Source: Oxobacter pfennigii (GTDB lineage Bacteria > Bacillota > Clostridia > Clostridiales > Oxobacteraceae). Taken from it: a stretch of 64,000 nt of DNA. The stretch spans positions 1 to 64,000 of the forward strand of contig NZ_LKET01000062.1 in assembly GCF_001317355.1 (NCBI RefSeq), given 5' to 3'. The notes beneath the pieces were generated by a model, which was not told the origin of the DNA, ran no database searches, and saw only the letters and a program-made list of their open reading frames with translations. Positions within the stretch are counted from its first letter, which is position 1. Each line of letters begins with the position of its first letter. Shown in pieces: positions 9,482-19,314 of this stretch. A program made the position numbers and the translations under genes.

Positions 9482-10228
9482 TTATATGACTGTCAGGATC
9501 TCGGGGCCTTTATCCAGTATGACAATGGTGTTTTCATAATGAGCAGATAAACTTCCGTCTGCAGTAACCACAGTCCATTCATCTGAAAGAGTTTTAACCT
9601 GGTAACCGCCCATATTTACCATGGGCTCTATTGCAAGGCACATACCCTTAACAAGTCTTACACCCCTTCCAGGTCTTCCGTAATTGGGGACCTGGGGGTC
9701 TTCGTGCATGGCTCTGCCTATGCCATGGCCAACATAATCCCGGACTATTGAAAATCCATGCTTCTCCACATATACCTGTATGGCATGGGATATGTCCTCC
9801 AGCCTTTTTCCTATTCGGGCATTTTCAATGCCCTTAAAGAAGCTTTCTTGTGTGACATCAATCAATTTTCGGGCCTCTTTTGACACTGTTCCAACAGGAT
9901 ATGTTCTTGCTGCATCGCTGTAGAAGCCATTAATCATTGCGCCGCAATCTATGCTGACTATGTCTCCTTCATTAAGTATCCTGTCGCCTGGGATGCCATG
10001 CACAACCTCTTCATTGATTGATATGCACAAAGTGGCCGGAAAGCCGTACAGTCCTTTAAAAGCCGGAATAGCATTTTGCCCTAGGATAAACTGTTCAGCA
10101 AAATTATCGATATATGCTGTAGTAACACCAGGTTTGATTACCTCTCTAACCTTTTCAAGTGTCATAGCTACGACTTTTCCTGCTTGTTTCATATATATAA
10201 TATCATTATCGGATTTTATCACAATCAT
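9482..10228 (-). CDS. map: Methionine aminopeptidase, type I
   Basis: 248 residues. Removes the N-terminal methionine from new proteins. All five metal ligands are visible: Asp94, Asp105, His168, Glu201 and Glu232, and the catalytic His76 region (EEVVHGIPG) is intact. It lacks the N-terminal zinc-finger extension. GGGGAG precedes the ATG by 8 bases. Usually adk lies between secY and map; here a 287-base spacer is found instead. Confidence 0.97.
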   Translation of the reverse strand: MIVIKSDNDIIYMKQAGKVVAMTLEKVREVIKPGVTTAYIDNFAEQFILGQNAIPAFKGLYGFPATLCISINEEVVHGIPGDRILNEGDIVSIDCGAMINGFYSDAARTYPVGTVSKEARKLIDVTQESFFKGIENARIGKRLEDISHAIQVYVEKHGFSIVRDYVGHGIGRAMHEDPQVPNYGRPGRGVRLVKGMCLAIEPMVNMGGYQVKTLSDEWTVVTADGSLSAHYENTIVILDKGPEILTVI

Positions 10229-10515
10229 CTTAACCGCTCCCCAAAAATTCGCAAATATCTTTACATTCCTAATATCTTGCTCTCAATCTACTTAGGGTGA
10301 AGCCCTATTTCAGCAGTAGTCAATCAAGGGAGCAGTTTAACTTGTATATACCTTAGACTCATTTCCCAATAATTAGTTATTACCTGTCAAGATATATGAC
10401 ACAGTCAAGCTGTGTACCCATTTCATAAGCATATCCCTGCCTCATGAGGCTTAAAAGCCTCATGATAAAATCATCCCCAATTTTTGAACAATTAAATCAG
10501 AATGGCGAATATATG
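10229..10515 (-). other. Spacer in the usual place of adk, with hairpins and a short open frame
   Basis: 287 bases between secY and map. They contain a perfect 10-base inverted repeat (CATGAGGCTT at 10443-10452 and its complement at 10455-10464), a second hairpin ACACAG-N5-CTGTGT at about 10400-10416, and an open frame of 27 codons (10380-10463). No gene of normal adk length is present. No convincing promoter was found, although map is likely still co-transcribed with secY. Confidence 0.6.
10380..10463 (-). CDS. Possible 27-codon ORF or gene remnant in the secY-map spacer
   Basis: ATG at 10463 to tandem stops TAA TAA, encoding 27 residues with the tail MGTQLDCVIYLDR. The tail loosely resembles the segment of adenylate kinase that follows the GFPR motif (a 'G-x-x-L/I-D-x-V-I-x-I/L-D/E' pattern), so it may be what is left of adk. 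There is no clear Shine-Dalgarno sequence (only GGGGAT 8 bases upstream). It may equally be non-coding, part of a structured RNA. Confidence 0.25.
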   Translation of the reverse strand: MRLLSLMRQGYAYEMGTQLDCVIYLDR

Positions 10516-11787
10516 CTATTTTAGGAATCCCTGATAATGTCTCATGGTCATCTGAGCTTCCAACTGTTTAGCCAGTTCAAGAGCAGTACCTACAACTATC
10601 AGAATTGATGTACCTCCAAAGTACAGGTCTTTAAGTCCGGTAAACTTATCCAGAAAATAAGGAGTAAGGGCTATAATACCTGCAAAAGTTCCACCTATCA
10701 GAGTTATACGGTTTAATATAGACTGAACATAGTCTGCAGTTGGCTTCCCGGGTCTTATACCGGGTATAAATCCGCCGTTCTTCTTCATGTTCTCCGCCAT
10801 TTCCTTTGTGTTAAAGGTTATGCCGGTATAGAACCATGTAAAGAATATTACCAGCAGGAAGTATATTATGATGTACAGCCAACTGTCAGTCCCGAATATC
10901 CCGCCTTTATTGAAGGCAGACACCCATCCCGCATTAGGAACAAATGCTGCTATTGTAGCCGGGAACTGCATTATGGACATTGCAAATATTATTGCAATTA
11001 CGCTGGACGAGCTTACGCTGATTGGTATGTGAGTACTCTGACCACCGTACATTTTTCTTCCTACCATCTTTTTAGCATACTGTACAGGTATCCTGCGTTC
11101 TGCAAGGTCCATTGTCACAACGGCAATAATGCTTATTAAGGCAAAAGCAATGAAAATTATTACTTCAAACCAATCTGCAGTGCCGGCGGATACAAGTCCG
11201 CTGATCTGGAAACCCATGCTGGGATACCTGGATATAATACTTGTGAAAATAAGCAGCGATATACCATTGCCTATTCCCTTGTCGGTAATCTGCTCACCCA
11301 GCCACATAAGGAAGGATGTACCGGCAACAAGTGTAATTATTATTATGAACAAATGGAATGGAGAATCTTTAATAATAGCTCCCTGGCTTCTTATAAGAAG
11401 TGTCAGGCCAAAGGCTTGAATAGTTCCAAGCACAATAGTTCCGTATCTCGTTATTTGAGCTATTTTCTTTCTTCCATCTTCACCTTCTTTTGACATTTGC
11501 TCCAGTTTCGGAATAGCAATTGTCAAAAGGTTTATTATAATTGAAGAGTTGATGTATGGAACTATACCCATTGCAAAAATAGTAAAGTTTTTAAATGCTC
11601 CGCCTGACAGTATATCGAAAAAGCCGAATAAGGCTCCCTGAGAGACAAATTGCTGTACCACGTCGGTATTTATATATGGTACAGGAATAAAGGCCCCTCC
11701 CCTGTATACTACAAGCATTATTACAACGAATATAAGTCGTCTTCTAAGATCCGGTATTTTCCAAGCGTTGCGCAAAGTTGACAACAA
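10516..11787 (-). CDS. secY: Preprotein translocase subunit SecY
   Basis: 423 residues with ten membrane segments; the channel protein of the Sec translocon, partner of SecE (36843-37091) and SecG. Starts MLSTLRNAWKIPDLRRRL, and the QITDKGIGNGISLLIF plug-region/loop signature and the cytoplasmic loop PGIRPGKPTADY are intact. The start is TTG, and two TTG codons directly follow the TAG stop of rplO with AGAGGTG in place, so translation is probably coupled to rplO. Confidence 0.97.
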   Translation of the reverse strand: MLSTLRNAWKIPDLRRRLIFVVIMLVVYRGGAFIPVPYINTDVVQQFVSQGALFGFFDILSGGAFKNFTIFAMGIVPYINSSIIINLLTIAIPKLEQMSKEGEDGRKKIAQITRYGTIVLGTIQAFGLTLLIRSQGAIIKDSPFHLFIIIITLVAGTSFLMWLGEQITDKGIGNGISLLIFTSIISRYPSMGFQISGLVSAGTADWFEVIIFIAFALISIIAVVTMDLAERRIPVQYAKKMVGRKMYGGQSTHIPISVSSSSVIAIIFAMSIMQFPATIAAFVPNAGWVSAFNKGGIFGTDSWLYIIIYFLLVIFFTWFYTGITFNTKEMAENMKKNGGFIPGIRPGKPTADYVQSILNRITLIGGTFAGIIALTPYFLDKFTGLKDLYFGGTSILIVVGTALELAKQLEAQMTMRHYQGFLK

Positions 11788-12228
11788 CTATATCACCTCT
11801 ACTTTTCCTCCAGCTGCTTCTATCTTCTGTGCGGCTGAAGAGGTAAACTTATGGGCTTTTACTGTCAAGCTCTTTGAAATCTCACCGTTCCCAAGTATCT
11901 TTATGCCGTCTAATGTCTTTTTTATTATATTATTTTCAAGAAGCGTTTCAGGAGTAACTGTAGCTCCGGCCTCAAACACGTCTAAATCTGATATTTTAAC
12001 TTCTGCATATTCTTTTGCAAAAATATTGGTGAAACCTCTCTTAGGAAGTCTTCTGTGTAGTGGCATCTGACCTCCTTCAAATCCCGGCCTTACACCGCCG
12101 CCTGAACGTGATTTCTGACCGGTCTGTCCTCTGCCGCCGGTTTTACCCTGGCCTGAACCTGTTCCTCTGCCTTTTCTTTTTGGAGTCTTTGTGGCTCCTG
12201 CTGTTGGCTTAAGTTCATGAAGTTTCAT
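11788..12228 (-). CDS. rplO: 50S ribosomal protein L15
   Basis: 146 residues, uL15. It starts [24 protein letters not shown] and has the glycine- and arginine-rich extension [22 protein letters not shown] that runs deep into 23S rRNA. The globular C-terminal domain follows. It is followed immediately by secY with no spacer, and preceded by rpmD after 26 bases, the classic spc operon order. Confidence 0.98.
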   Translation of the reverse strand: MKLHELKPTAGATKTPKRKGRGTGSGQGKTGGRGQTGQKSRSGGGVRPGFEGGQMPLHRRLPKRGFTNIFAKEYAEVKISDLDVFEAGATVTPETLLENNIIKKTLDGIKILGNGEISKSLTVKAHKFTSSAAQKIEAAGGKVEVI

Positions 12229-12254
12229 TTCTGCACCTCCTATTCCGGTTAAGA

Positions 12255-12434
12255 TTATATTTCTTCTACTTTTAAAAGATATCCGATTTTATTGATCATA
12301 CCCTTTATCTGGACTGTGTCATCGTGTTCAACAACATTGTTGATCTTTTTTAGTCCAAGAGCATGAGCAGTTGCTATATGATCATCTTTTCTGCCTATCA
12401 AACTCTTTAACAGAGTAATTTTAAGTTTAGCCAA
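12255..12434 (-). CDS. rpmD: 50S ribosomal protein L30
   Basis: 59 residues, uL30, the standard bacterial length. It reads (M)[20 protein letters not shown] at the N-terminus, followed by the conserved ALGLKK and the C-terminal [15 protein letters not shown]. The start codon is TTG, with GGGGGGAG upstream; no ATG is available. It sits between rpsE and rplO, where L30 is expected. Confidence 0.95.
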   Translation of the reverse strand: MAKLKITLLKSLIGRKDDHIATAHALGLKKINNVVEHDDTVQIKGMINKIGYLLKVEEI

Positions 12435-12446
12435 GGTAGCTCCCCC

Positions 12447-12944
12447 CTAACCTAATATCTCTTCGACGGTTTTGCCTCTCAGCTTTGCTACATCTTCTAC
12501 CGTCTTAAGTCTGGATAACCCATCGATAGTTGCATTAACCATATTCTTGGGGTTATTTGACCCAAGGGATTTTGCTCTAACATCTTTCAAACCTGCAAGT
12601 TCTAAAACTGCACGAACAGGTCCGCCTGCTATAACTCCTGTACCTTCTTTAGCCGGCATGATAAGAACTTTGCCTTTATCGAATATACCAACTATTTCAT
12701 GGGGAATTGTATTTTCTACTATTGCAACATCTATAAGATGCTTCTTTGCATCTTCGATGCCTTTTCTTATTGCTTCCGGAATTTCAACGGATTTGCCGGT
12801 ACCTACTCCTACGTGGCCATTGCCGTCTCCGACAACCACTATGGCAGCAAATCTGAAGTTACGGCCGCCCTTAACAACCTTTGTTACACGGTTTATAAAA
12901 ACAACCTTTTCTTTAAGGTCCAAATTGCTTGGATCGATTCGCAT
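12447..12944 (-). CDS. rpsE: 30S ribosomal protein S5
   Basis: 165 residues, uS5. The N-terminal double-stranded RNA-binding domain has the signature [26 protein letters not shown] (loop residues that affect decoding accuracy), followed by a ribosomal S5 domain 2-like fold. S5 lies at the mRNA entrance and has helicase-related function with S3 and S4. Position in the spc operon between rplR and rpmD is normal. Confidence 0.98.
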   Translation of the reverse strand: MRIDPSNLDLKEKVVFINRVTKVVKGGRNFRFAAIVVVGDGNGHVGVGTGKSVEIPEAIRKGIEDAKKHLIDVAIVENTIPHEIVGIFDKGKVLIMPAKEGTGVIAGGPVRAVLELAGLKDVRAKSLGSNNPKNMVNATIDGLSRLKTVEDVAKLRGKTVEEILG

Positions 12945-12957
12945 TTATTTCCCTCCT

Positions 12958-13326
12958 TTAGAATTCAAGTCCAGCTTGCCTTGCAGCCTCTGCCAGTTCC
13001 TTTACTCTACCGTGGTATATATAACCACCTCTATCAAAAACTACTTTGCTTAGTCCTGCCTCTTTTGCCTTTTTAGCAATCAATTCGCCAACTGCCTTCG
13101 CTGCTTCTTTATTGCTGCCGGCAGAAATAGTCTCCTTCAGCTCTTTGTCAAGGCTTGAAGCTGCTACTAAAGTACGGCCAAGGTCGTCATTTATAATCTG
13201 AGCGTATATGTTCTTCTCGCTCCTGAATACGTTCAATCTCGGACGTTCTGCTGTACCATGGATCTTGTTTCTTGATCTCATGTGACGCTTAATTCTTGCC
13301 TCGTTTCTTACTGGTTTGTTCAGCAT
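12958..13326 (-). CDS. rplR: 50S ribosomal protein L18
   Basis: 122 residues, uL18, the 5S rRNA-binding protein of the central protuberance. It starts [25 protein letters not shown], with the conserved [20 protein letters not shown] core and the C-terminal [20 protein letters not shown] signature. It lies between rplF and rpsE with short gaps. Confidence 0.98.
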   Translation of the reverse strand: MLNKPVRNEARIKRHMRSRNKIHGTAERPRLNVFRSEKNIYAQIINDDLGRTLVAASSLDKELKETISAGSNKEAAKAVGELIAKKAKEAGLSKVVFDRGGYIYHGRVKELAEAARQAGLEF

Positions 13327-13341
13327 TCAGTTCACTCCTTT

Positions 13342-13884
13342 CTATTTCTTACCGGTCTTTCCTTCCTTAGTCTTAACTACTTCTGTTTCGTATTTTATAC
13401 CTTTGCCCTTGTATGGCTCTGGTGGTCTTACTTCTCTTATCTGTGCGGCGATAAGTCCTACCAGTTCCTTATCGATTCCCTTTACCAATATTTTGTTTGG
13501 TGAAGGAGTTTCATAGGTTATCCCATTTATTTCTCCCATTTCCACAGGATGTGAATACCCTACTGTCAAAACCAGTTTCTTTCCGTTAACAGCCGCACGG
13601 TAACCTACTCCAACAAGGTCAAGTCCCTTTTGGAATCCGTCGGTTACACCGGTAACCATGTTCTTTATCAATGCCCTTGTCAATCCGTGGAGGGCTCTGT
13701 GTTCTTTTTGGTCATCAGGTCTTGTGACAACAATTTTGTCATCTTCTATGTTAATACTAATATCTTTATGCATTCCCTTTGTCAATGTACCTTTAGGCCC
13801 CTTTACAGTTATAACGTTTTCAGCATCTACGTTAACTGCAACGCCCTGGGGTATAACAACAGGAAGCTTACCAATTCTCGACAT
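13342..13884 (-). CDS. rplF: 50S ribosomal protein L6
   Basis: 180 residues from [15 protein letters not shown], uL6, made of two repeated domains (about 1-80 and 83-170). The C-terminal signature [11 protein letters not shown] is intact. I chose this ATG because GGAGGTG lies 5 bases upstream; a longer frame from 13899 would include the ribosome binding site. It contributes to the factor-binding region next to L7/L12. Confidence 0.97.
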   Translation of the reverse strand: MSRIGKLPVVIPQGVAVNVDAENVITVKGPKGTLTKGMHKDISINIEDDKIVVTRPDDQKEHRALHGLTRALIKNMVTGVTDGFQKGLDLVGVGYRAAVNGKKLVLTVGYSHPVEMGEINGITYETPSPNKILVKGIDKELVGLIAAQIREVRPPEPYKGKGIKYETEVVKTKEGKTGKK

Positions 13885-13911
13885 GTCTACACCTCCCATT
13901 CAATGTTAGTA

Positions 13912-14310
13912 TTACCATACATAGCAAAGGACTTCTCCGCCTAAACCATCTTTCCTTGCCTGTTTATCAGTCATAATACCTTTGCTTGTTGATATTACCG
14001 CAATACCAAGGCCGCCTAGTACTTTAGGAATATCCTCTTTTCCTACATATACCCTAAGTCCTGGTTTGCTTATCCTTTTCAATCCGGTTATAACCCTTTC
14101 CTTGCTCTGACCGTATTTCATAGTCAGCCTGATGATTGGAACCGAACCATCCATAAGCTCTTCTATTTTCTTAACAAATCCTTCTTCCATCAATATATTA
14201 CCGATTGCTCTTTTAATATTGGAAGCCGGAATATCTACTATCTCGTGTCTTACTATATTAGCATTTCTGATACGTGTTAACATATCAGCAATTGGATCAG
14301 TCATGACCAT
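13912..14310 (-). CDS. rpsH: 30S ribosomal protein S8
   Basis: 132 residues, uS8, binding the central domain of 16S rRNA. It starts [23 protein letters not shown] is 8 bases before the first ATG and 14 before the second, so the first is used. The C-terminal [20 protein letters not shown] signature is intact. In Escherichia coli S8 represses the spc operon; I did not find an obvious copy of its mRNA target here. Confidence 0.97.
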   Translation of the reverse strand: MVMTDPIADMLTRIRNANIVRHEIVDIPASNIKRAIGNILMEEGFVKKIEELMDGSVPIIRLTMKYGQSKERVITGLKRISKPGLRVYVGKEDIPKVLGGLGIAVISTSKGIMTDKQARKDGLGGEVLCYVW

Positions 14311-14339
14311 TGTTTCTGCCTCCTTTCATTCAATAGGAA

Positions 14340-14525
14340 TTACCAGCTTGCCTTCTTAACTCCGGGAATTTCGCCTCTGTAAGCCATTTCCCTAAAGCAG
14401 ATACGGCAAATGCCAAACTTACTCAATACTGCATGGGGCCTTCCGCATATTCTGCATCTTGTATATGCCCTGGACGAAAACTTAGGTGTCTTCTTCCATC
14501 TTTCAATCATAGATTTCTTTGCCAC
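14340..14525 (-). CDS. rpsZ: 30S ribosomal protein S14, zinc type
   Basis: 61 residues from a GTG start ([12 protein letters not shown]), with AGGAGG 7 to 8 bases upstream. The longer frame starting at 14552 runs through that site. Two CxxC pairs (CRIC at 24-27, CRIC at 40-43) form the zinc knuckle that defines the short C+ S14 of Gram-positive bacteria. It lies between rplE and rpsH. Confidence 0.96.
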   Translation of the reverse strand: MAKKSMIERWKKTPKFSSRAYTRCRICGRPHAVLSKFGICRICFREMAYRGEIPGVKKASW

Positions 14526-14541
14526 AGTCTTCCCTCCTTTA

Positions 14542-15084
14542 TTACTGTGCAAATGGCATTCCGAGCAGTTTTAATAGCTCACGTGCCTCTTCGTCAGTCT
14601 TTGCAGTTGTTACGAATATGATATCCATTCCTCTTACTTTTTCAACCTTGTCATATTCTACTTCTGGGAATATTAACTGTTCTTTTATACCTAATGAGTA
14701 ATTTCCTCTGCCATCAAAAGCTTTATCTGATACTCCCCTGAAGTCTCTTACCCTGGGAAGAGCTATATTTAAAAGTTTGTCAACAAACTCGTACATCCTT
14801 GCTCCCCTTAAAGTTACCTTACAGCCTACGGCCATTCCTTCTCTCACTTTAAAGTTTGCAATTGACTTTTTAGCTCTGGTTACAACAGCCTTCTGTCCGG
14901 TGATTAGTGAAAGGTCTGCAGTAGCAGCATCCATAAGTTTAGGGTTTTCTCTTGCATCACCCACACCCATATTTAAAACTACTTTTTCAAGTTTAGGAAT
15001 TTGCATGGAACTCTTATATCCGAACTTTTGCATAAGAACTTGTGCTATTTCCTTTTCGTATTTTTCTCTAAGCCTTGGCACCAT
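14542..15084 (-). CDS. rplE: 50S ribosomal protein L5
   Basis: 180 residues, uL5, which holds 5S rRNA in the central protuberance and contacts P-site tRNA. Starts [20 protein letters not shown]; the [15 protein letters not shown] and [19 protein letters not shown] segments are diagnostic. GGAGG lies 8 bases upstream of the ATG. It follows rplX in the spc operon. Confidence 0.98.
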   Translation of the reverse strand: MVPRLREKYEKEIAQVLMQKFGYKSSMQIPKLEKVVLNMGVGDARENPKLMDAATADLSLITGQKAVVTRAKKSIANFKVREGMAVGCKVTLRGARMYEFVDKLLNIALPRVRDFRGVSDKAFDGRGNYSLGIKEQLIFPEVEYDKVEKVRGMDIIFVTTAKTDEEARELLKLLGMPFAQ

Positions 15085-15104
15085 GTAAGTTACCTCCTTT
15101 CATA

Positions 15105-15440
15105 CTACTTCTGATTATCTAAAATCTCACCGCACTTAACACATTTTCTAACTTTTTTACCATCATTCAATATGGAATGGCCAACTCTCCTACCTGCTGC
15201 ACAGCTCGGGCAGTAAACAGCAACCTTAGATGAATTTATGGCTCCTTCCTGGTGGATAATGCCGCCTTTAGCTACTTTCTTGCTGGGTTTTTCATGCTTT
15301 GTAAGCATATTCACTCCTTCAACAAGAACTTTATTTTCAGAGGCTAACACGCCGAGAACCTTGCCCTTTTTACCTTTATCCTTGCCGGATAAAACAACGA
15401 CTGTATCTCCTTTTTTTACATGAACTTTATTCATTGTCAC
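15105..15440 (-). CDS. rplX: 50S ribosomal protein L24
   Basis: 111 residues, uL24. The N-terminal KOW motif is VKKGDTVVVLSGKDKGKKGKVL, and a CPSC...CVKC pair near residues 77-103 (SCAAGRRVGH...) suggests a zinc-binding C-terminal part as in many Gram-positive L24 proteins. The start is GTG at 15440 with GGAGGTG about 6 bases upstream; an in-frame ATG two codons later is an alternative. L24 starts 50S assembly. Confidence 0.96.
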   Translation of the reverse strand: MTMNKVHVKKGDTVVVLSGKDKGKKGKVLGVLASENKVLVEGVNMLTKHEKPSKKVAKGGIIHQEGAINSSKVAVYCPSCAAGRRVGHSILNDGKKVRKCVKCGEILDNQK

Positions 15441-15457
15441 TTACGCCACCTCCCGTA

Positions 15458-15826
15458 CTATAGTACTTCTGGAGCAAGTGAAAGTATTTTTGTAAAATCT
15501 CTTTCCCTTAACTCTCTTGCAACGGGTCCGAATATACGGGTTCCCCTTGGCTGCTTATCATCTTTTATTATAACTGCAGCATTCTCATCAAATCTTATAT
15601 GTGAACCATCAGGCCTTCTCTTTCCCTGTACAGTTCTTACTATAACGGCTTTAACAACATCGCCTTTTTTAACAACACCCCCGGGTGTTGCACTCTTTAC
15701 ACTCGCTACAATGATATCACCAATGTTACCGGTCTTTCTTGTAGAACCTCCCATAACCCTGATGCACATTATTACTTTTGCACCGGAATTATCTGCAACT
15801 TTTAATAAACTCTGCTGTTGAATCAT
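15458..15826 (-). CDS. rplN: 50S ribosomal protein L14
   Basis: 122 residues, uL14. The start [19 protein letters not shown] and the segment [26 protein letters not shown] are fully conserved. L14 lies at the subunit interface (bridge B5/B8) and is the docking site of the silencing factor RsfS. First gene of the classical spc order rplN-rplX-rplE. Confidence 0.98.
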   Translation of the reverse strand: MIQQQSLLKVADNSGAKVIMCIRVMGGSTRKTGNIGDIIVASVKSATPGGVVKKGDVVKAVIVRTVQGKRRPDGSHIRFDENAAVIIKDDKQPRGTRIFGPVARELRERDFTKILSLAPEVL

Positions 15827-15854
15827 TGATGTACCCTCCTTTCAACTTCAGGGA

Positions 15855-16109
15855 TTATTGAGCTTTCTCAATTATTTGTACTAGTCTCCATCTTTTATCT
15901 TTACTTAACGGCCTTGTTTCCATTATTTTAACTTTATCGCCTACGCCGGCTTCATTATTTTCATCATGTGCCTTAAACTTTGTTGTACGGTTTACTATCT
16001 TACGAGTTACCGAATGGCGTACCCTTGTTTCTACTGCAACAACAATGGTCTTTTCCATTTTATCAGAAACCACTTTTCCTATTCTGGTTTTCCTTAATGC
16101 TCTTTCCAC
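15855..16109 (-). CDS. rpsQ: 30S ribosomal protein S17
   Basis: 84 residues, uS17, an OB-fold protein that binds the 5' domain of 16S rRNA early in assembly. The [17 protein letters not shown] and [21 protein letters not shown] segments are typical. It closes the S10 operon after rpmC (18-base gap). Confidence 0.98.
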   Translation of the reverse strand: MERALRKTRIGKVVSDKMEKTIVVAVETRVRHSVTRKIVNRTTKFKAHDENNEAGVGDKVKIMETRPLSKDKRWRLVQIIEKAQ

Positions 16110-16127
16110 AAAACAGACCTCCTTCCA

Positions 16128-16340
16128 TTATGCCCCAAAGGATTTTAACTCTTTTTCCATAATTATTGTTTTTACCTGTGCAATAGACTTCTTTACCTCT
16201 TTTATTCTCATGGGGTTATCAAGCTGTCCTGTAGCTAACTGGAATCTTAAGTTGAAAAGTTCATGCTTTAACTCTTCCACCTTGGTTTTCAATGAAGAAA
16301 CATCATTACCGCGAATATTTTCCAATTCTCTAGTTTTCAT
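16128..16340 (-). CDS. rpmC: 50S ribosomal protein L29
   Basis: 70 residues from [17 protein letters not shown], uL29, a two-helix protein at the tunnel exit near L23 that helps dock trigger factor and SRP. The start lies inside the last codons of rplP (11-base overlap), with GGTGG 7 bases upstream, so translation is likely coupled. A longer frame from 16415 is only an out-of-frame reading of rplP. Confidence 0.95.
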   Translation of the reverse strand: MKTRELENIRGNDVSSLKTKVEELKHELFNLRFQLATGQLDNPMRIKEVKKSIAQVKTIIMEKELKSFGA

Positions 16341-16773
16341 TGCTTTCACCACCCATTTCTTCAAAGTCTGACCTCTTAACAAATTTACATTTGATAGGAA
16401 GTTTATGTGAAGCAAGTCTTATAGCTTCTCTTGCTGTTTCTTCAGCAACTCCGGCTATTTCAAACAGTACTCTGCCTGGTTTAACAACTGCTACCCAATA
16501 TTCAGGTGAACCTTTACCAGAACCCATACGTGTTTCAGCAGGTTTCTCAGTTACAGGCTTATCCGGGAATATTTTAATCCAGACCTTTCCACCTCTTTTA
16601 ATATATCTTGTCATAGCAATTCTCGCAGCCTCAATCTGCTGGCTGGTTATCCATGACGGCTCAAGGGCTACTACTCCATATTCACCATATGATATTGTGT
16701 TGCCCCTTGTTGCCACACCAGTCATTCTGCCGCGGTGAACCCTACGGTGTTTAACTCTTTTAGGCATTAACAT
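16330..16773 (-). CDS. rplP: 50S ribosomal protein L16
   Basis: 147 residues, uL16, which organises the A-site tRNA elbow and is essential for peptidyl transfer. It starts [17 protein letters not shown] with GGGAGG upstream; the [25 protein letters not shown] signature is complete. It is followed by rpmC with overlap and preceded by rpsC. Confidence 0.98.
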   Translation of the reverse strand: MLMPKRVKHRRVHRGRMTGVATRGNTISYGEYGVVALEPSWITSQQIEAARIAMTRYIKRGGKVWIKIFPDKPVTEKPAETRMGSGKGSPEYWVAVVKPGRVLFEIAGVAEETAREAIRLASHKLPIKCKFVKRSDFEEMGGESNEN

Positions 16774-16791
16774 AAGTATTATCCTCCCTTC

Positions 16792-17469
16792 TTACTTGCT
16801 GGCAGCTTCCGTTTCTCCTGCTACCTTCGCCTTTTTTGCCTTTGGAAGAACCTCTCCTTTATATATCCAGACCTTTACTCCTATTTTGCCGTAAGTTGTA
16901 TCAGCTTCTGCGAAACCATACTCGATATCGGCACGAAGAGTCTGCAATGGAATAGTTCCTTCATGATAACTTTCGGATCTGGCTATTTCCGCTCCTCCAA
17001 GTCTTCCTGAACAAGTTGTTTTTATTCCTTTTGCTCCGGATTTCATAGCTCTGTTCATAGCCTGCTTCATGGCTTTTCTGAAAGATATTCTCTTTTCAAG
17101 CTGAGCAGCTATGTTTTCTGAAACAAGCTGAGCATTTACTTCCGGATTTTTTATTTCAACGATATTTATCAGGACGTTTTTACCGGTCATTTTTTCTAAT
17201 TCTTTTTTAGTCTGGTCAACGCCTTCTCCGCCTCTTCCGATTACTATTCCAGGTTTAGCAGTGGAGATATTAACCTTTATCCTGTTTGCTGCCCTTTCGA
17301 TTTCTATCTTTGAAATTCCGGCTATAAAGAGTTTCTTTTTAATGTACTCTCTTACTTTATTATCTTCTATCAGCAAATCAGCGAAATTATTATTGTTAGC
17401 ATACCATCTTGCATCCCAATCCTTTATAACGCCAACTCTTAAACCGTGTGGATGTACCTTTTGACCCAA
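16792..17469 (-). CDS. rpsC: 30S ribosomal protein S3
   Basis: 225 residues, uS3. The KH domain (about 40-105) carries the [18 protein letters not shown] motif, and the C-terminal domain has the [23 protein letters not shown] signature. S3 lines the mRNA entry channel with S4 and S5. It starts [18 protein letters not shown] and follows rplV after 14 bases. Confidence 0.98.
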   Translation of the reverse strand: MGQKVHPHGLRVGVIKDWDARWYANNNNFADLLIEDNKVREYIKKKLFIAGISKIEIERAANRIKVNISTAKPGIVIGRGGEGVDQTKKELEKMTGKNVLINIVEIKNPEVNAQLVSENIAAQLEKRISFRKAMKQAMNRAMKSGAKGIKTTCSGRLGGAEIARSESYHEGTIPLQTLRADIEYGFAEADTTYGKIGVKVWIYKGEVLPKAKKAKVAGETEAASK

Positions 17470-17483
17470 TCTATATCCCTCCT

Positions 17484-17822
17484 TTATGCTCTTTCTTTTA
17501 CTACAACAGTTATATGGCTGGTTCTTTTGTGAATCCTAAACGCCCTACCCTGTGCATGAGGCTGAAACCTTTTCAAAGTCGGTCCCTGATCTGCAAAAGT
17601 TTCAGCAATATATAGATTATCTGCATTCATCTCATGATTGTTTTCCGCGTTTGCAACTGCTGATTTCACGATCTTTAAGACTACTTCTGATGCAGCTTTT
17701 GGTGTAAATTTCAATATGGATAATGCTTCTTTTGTATTTTTACCTCTGATAAGATCCAAAACTATTCTAACCTTTCTCGGAGATATCCTAACATACTTAG
17801 CTATAGCTCTAGCTTCCATCAT
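17484..17822 (-). CDS. rplV: 50S ribosomal protein L22
   Basis: 112 residues, uL22. Its long beta-hairpin (about residues 80-100, [18 protein letters not shown]) lines the narrowest part of the exit tunnel and is where macrolide-resistance insertions usually arise; none is apparent here. It starts [19 protein letters not shown] and lies between rpsS and rpsC. Confidence 0.98.
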   Translation of the reverse strand: MMEARAIAKYVRISPRKVRIVLDLIRGKNTKEALSILKFTPKAASEVVLKIVKSAVANAENNHEMNADNLYIAETFADQGPTLKRFQPHAQGRAFRIHKRTSHITVVVKERA

Positions 17823-17841
17823 CTTGACCTCCTTCCTGGGA

Positions 17842-18126
17842 TTATTTCAATGACGTTGATCTTTCTGTATGATTTCCGTGGCCTCTAAAGGTTCTTGTCA
17901 ATGCAAATTCACCTAATTTATGGCCTACCATATCCTCGGTTACATATACCGGAACATGCTTCTTTCCATCATGAACGGCTATAGTGTGTCCGACCATCTG
18001 AGGAAATATGGTTGAACTTCTTGACCATGTTTTTATAACCTTTTTCTCGCCTTTTTTATTCATCTCAGTTATTCTTTTCATCAACGCTTCCTGAACAAAT
18101 GGTCCTTTTTTAACTGATCTACTCAA
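17842..18126 (-). CDS. rpsS: 30S ribosomal protein S19
   Basis: 94 residues, uS19, in the head of the 30S subunit next to S13. It starts [19 protein letters not shown], and the C-terminal [19 protein letters not shown] signature is intact. Standard place between rplB and rplV. Confidence 0.98.
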   Translation of the reverse strand: MSRSVKKGPFVQEALMKRITEMNKKGEKKVIKTWSRSSTIFPQMVGHTIAVHDGKKHVPVYVTEDMVGHKLGEFALTRTFRGHGNHTERSTSLK

Positions 18127-18160
18127 ATTATTTGCCTCCCTTCATACAGGTTACAATTTA

Positions 18161-18994
18161 TTACTTAGAATTCCTTTTCTTTACGATAAACTTATCTGAA
18201 TACTTTTTGTGTTTCCTTGTCTTGTAACCAAGAGCAGGTTTACCCCATGGTGTAAGCGGCCCTGGATGACCTATTGGAGATCTGCCTTCACCGCCGCCGT
18301 GCGGATGGTCTACCGGGTTCATTACGGAACCTCTGACAGTCGGCCTTATACCCATGTTTCTCTTACGGCCTGCTTTACCAATGCTGACTATTTCATTAGT
18401 AACATTGCCTACAGTTCCTATAGTTGCCCTGCACTCTAACCTTATCATTCTGACTTCACCGGAAGGCAGCCTTACCTGGGCATATTCTCCTTCTTTAGCC
18501 ATAAGCTGCGCACCGTTTCCGGCAGCTCTTACCAGCTGTCCGCCTTTTCCGGCTCTGAGCTCTATGTTGTGAATGAATGTACCTACAGGTATATTTTTTA
18601 TAGGAAGCGCATTTCCTACCTTAATATCTGAATCTGCGCCGGATATAACAGTATCTCCTACCTTTAATCCAACAGGAGCTATAATATACCTCTTTTCACC
18701 ATCTGCATAATTTAAAAGCGCTATATATGCAGTTCTGTTCGGATCGTATTCTACTGTAGCAACTTTAGCAGGTATATTGTCCTTATCTCTTTTAAAATCG
18801 ATTATTCTGTATTTTAATTTGTTACCGCCACCTATGTGACGAACAGTTATTTTACCCTGAGCGTTTCTTCCACCAGTCCTTTTAATTGATACCAAAAGGG
18901 ATTTCTCTGGTTCAACTTTGCTTAACTCTTCGAAAGTAGCAACAGTCATGCCCCTTCTGCCTGGTGAAGTAGGGTTATATTTTTTAACTGCCAT
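18161..18994 (-). CDS. rplB: 50S ribosomal protein L2
   Basis: 277 residues, uL2. The N-terminal OB fold and SH3-like domain are followed by the extension with [16 protein letters not shown], whose histidine is important for peptidyl transferase activity and subunit joining. It starts [19 protein letters not shown]. Largest protein of the S10 operon, between rplW and rpsS. Confidence 0.98.
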   Translation of the reverse strand: MAVKKYNPTSPGRRGMTVATFEELSKVEPEKSLLVSIKRTGGRNAQGKITVRHIGGGNKLKYRIIDFKRDKDNIPAKVATVEYDPNRTAYIALLNYADGEKRYIIAPVGLKVGDTVISGADSDIKVGNALPIKNIPVGTFIHNIELRAGKGGQLVRAAGNGAQLMAKEGEYAQVRLPSGEVRMIRLECRATIGTVGNVTNEIVSIGKAGRKRNMGIRPTVRGSVMNPVDHPHGGGEGRSPIGHPGPLTPWGKPALGYKTRKHKKYSDKFIVKKRNSK

Positions 18995-19026
18995 TTTATT
19001 TCCCTCCTTCTGACACTAATAGTTGA

Positions 19027-19314
19027 TTAAGACTGGAAAAACTCTATTGATTTGCTGTCGGGAGTGAGTGTCACTATAGCTTTCTTCCAATCCGCTCTTT
19101 TCCCCAAGTGAACTCCTACTCTTTTCTTTTTACCTAACATTTTGATTGTGCATACATTCTCAACTTTAACACCGAATACTTTTTCAACAGCATCCTTTAT
19201 TTCGGTCTTATCAGCATGTATGTCAACTGCAAATGTGTATTTTCTCTCGCCCATAGCCGCCATGCTTTTTTCTGTAACTATGGGTCTTCTTAGAATATCG
19301 TATACGCTTTTCAT
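19027..19314 (-). CDS. rplW: 50S ribosomal protein L23
   Basis: 95 residues, uL23, the tunnel-exit protein that binds trigger factor and SRP. It starts [21 protein letters not shown] and has the [20 protein letters not shown] segment. Its ATG overlaps the rplD stop by one base (TAATG), so the two are probably translationally coupled. Confidence 0.98.
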   Translation of the reverse strand: MKSVYDILRRPIVTEKSMAAMGERKYTFAVDIHADKTEIKDAVEKVFGVKVENVCTIKMLGKKKRVGVHLGKRADWKKAIVTLTPDSKSIEFFQS

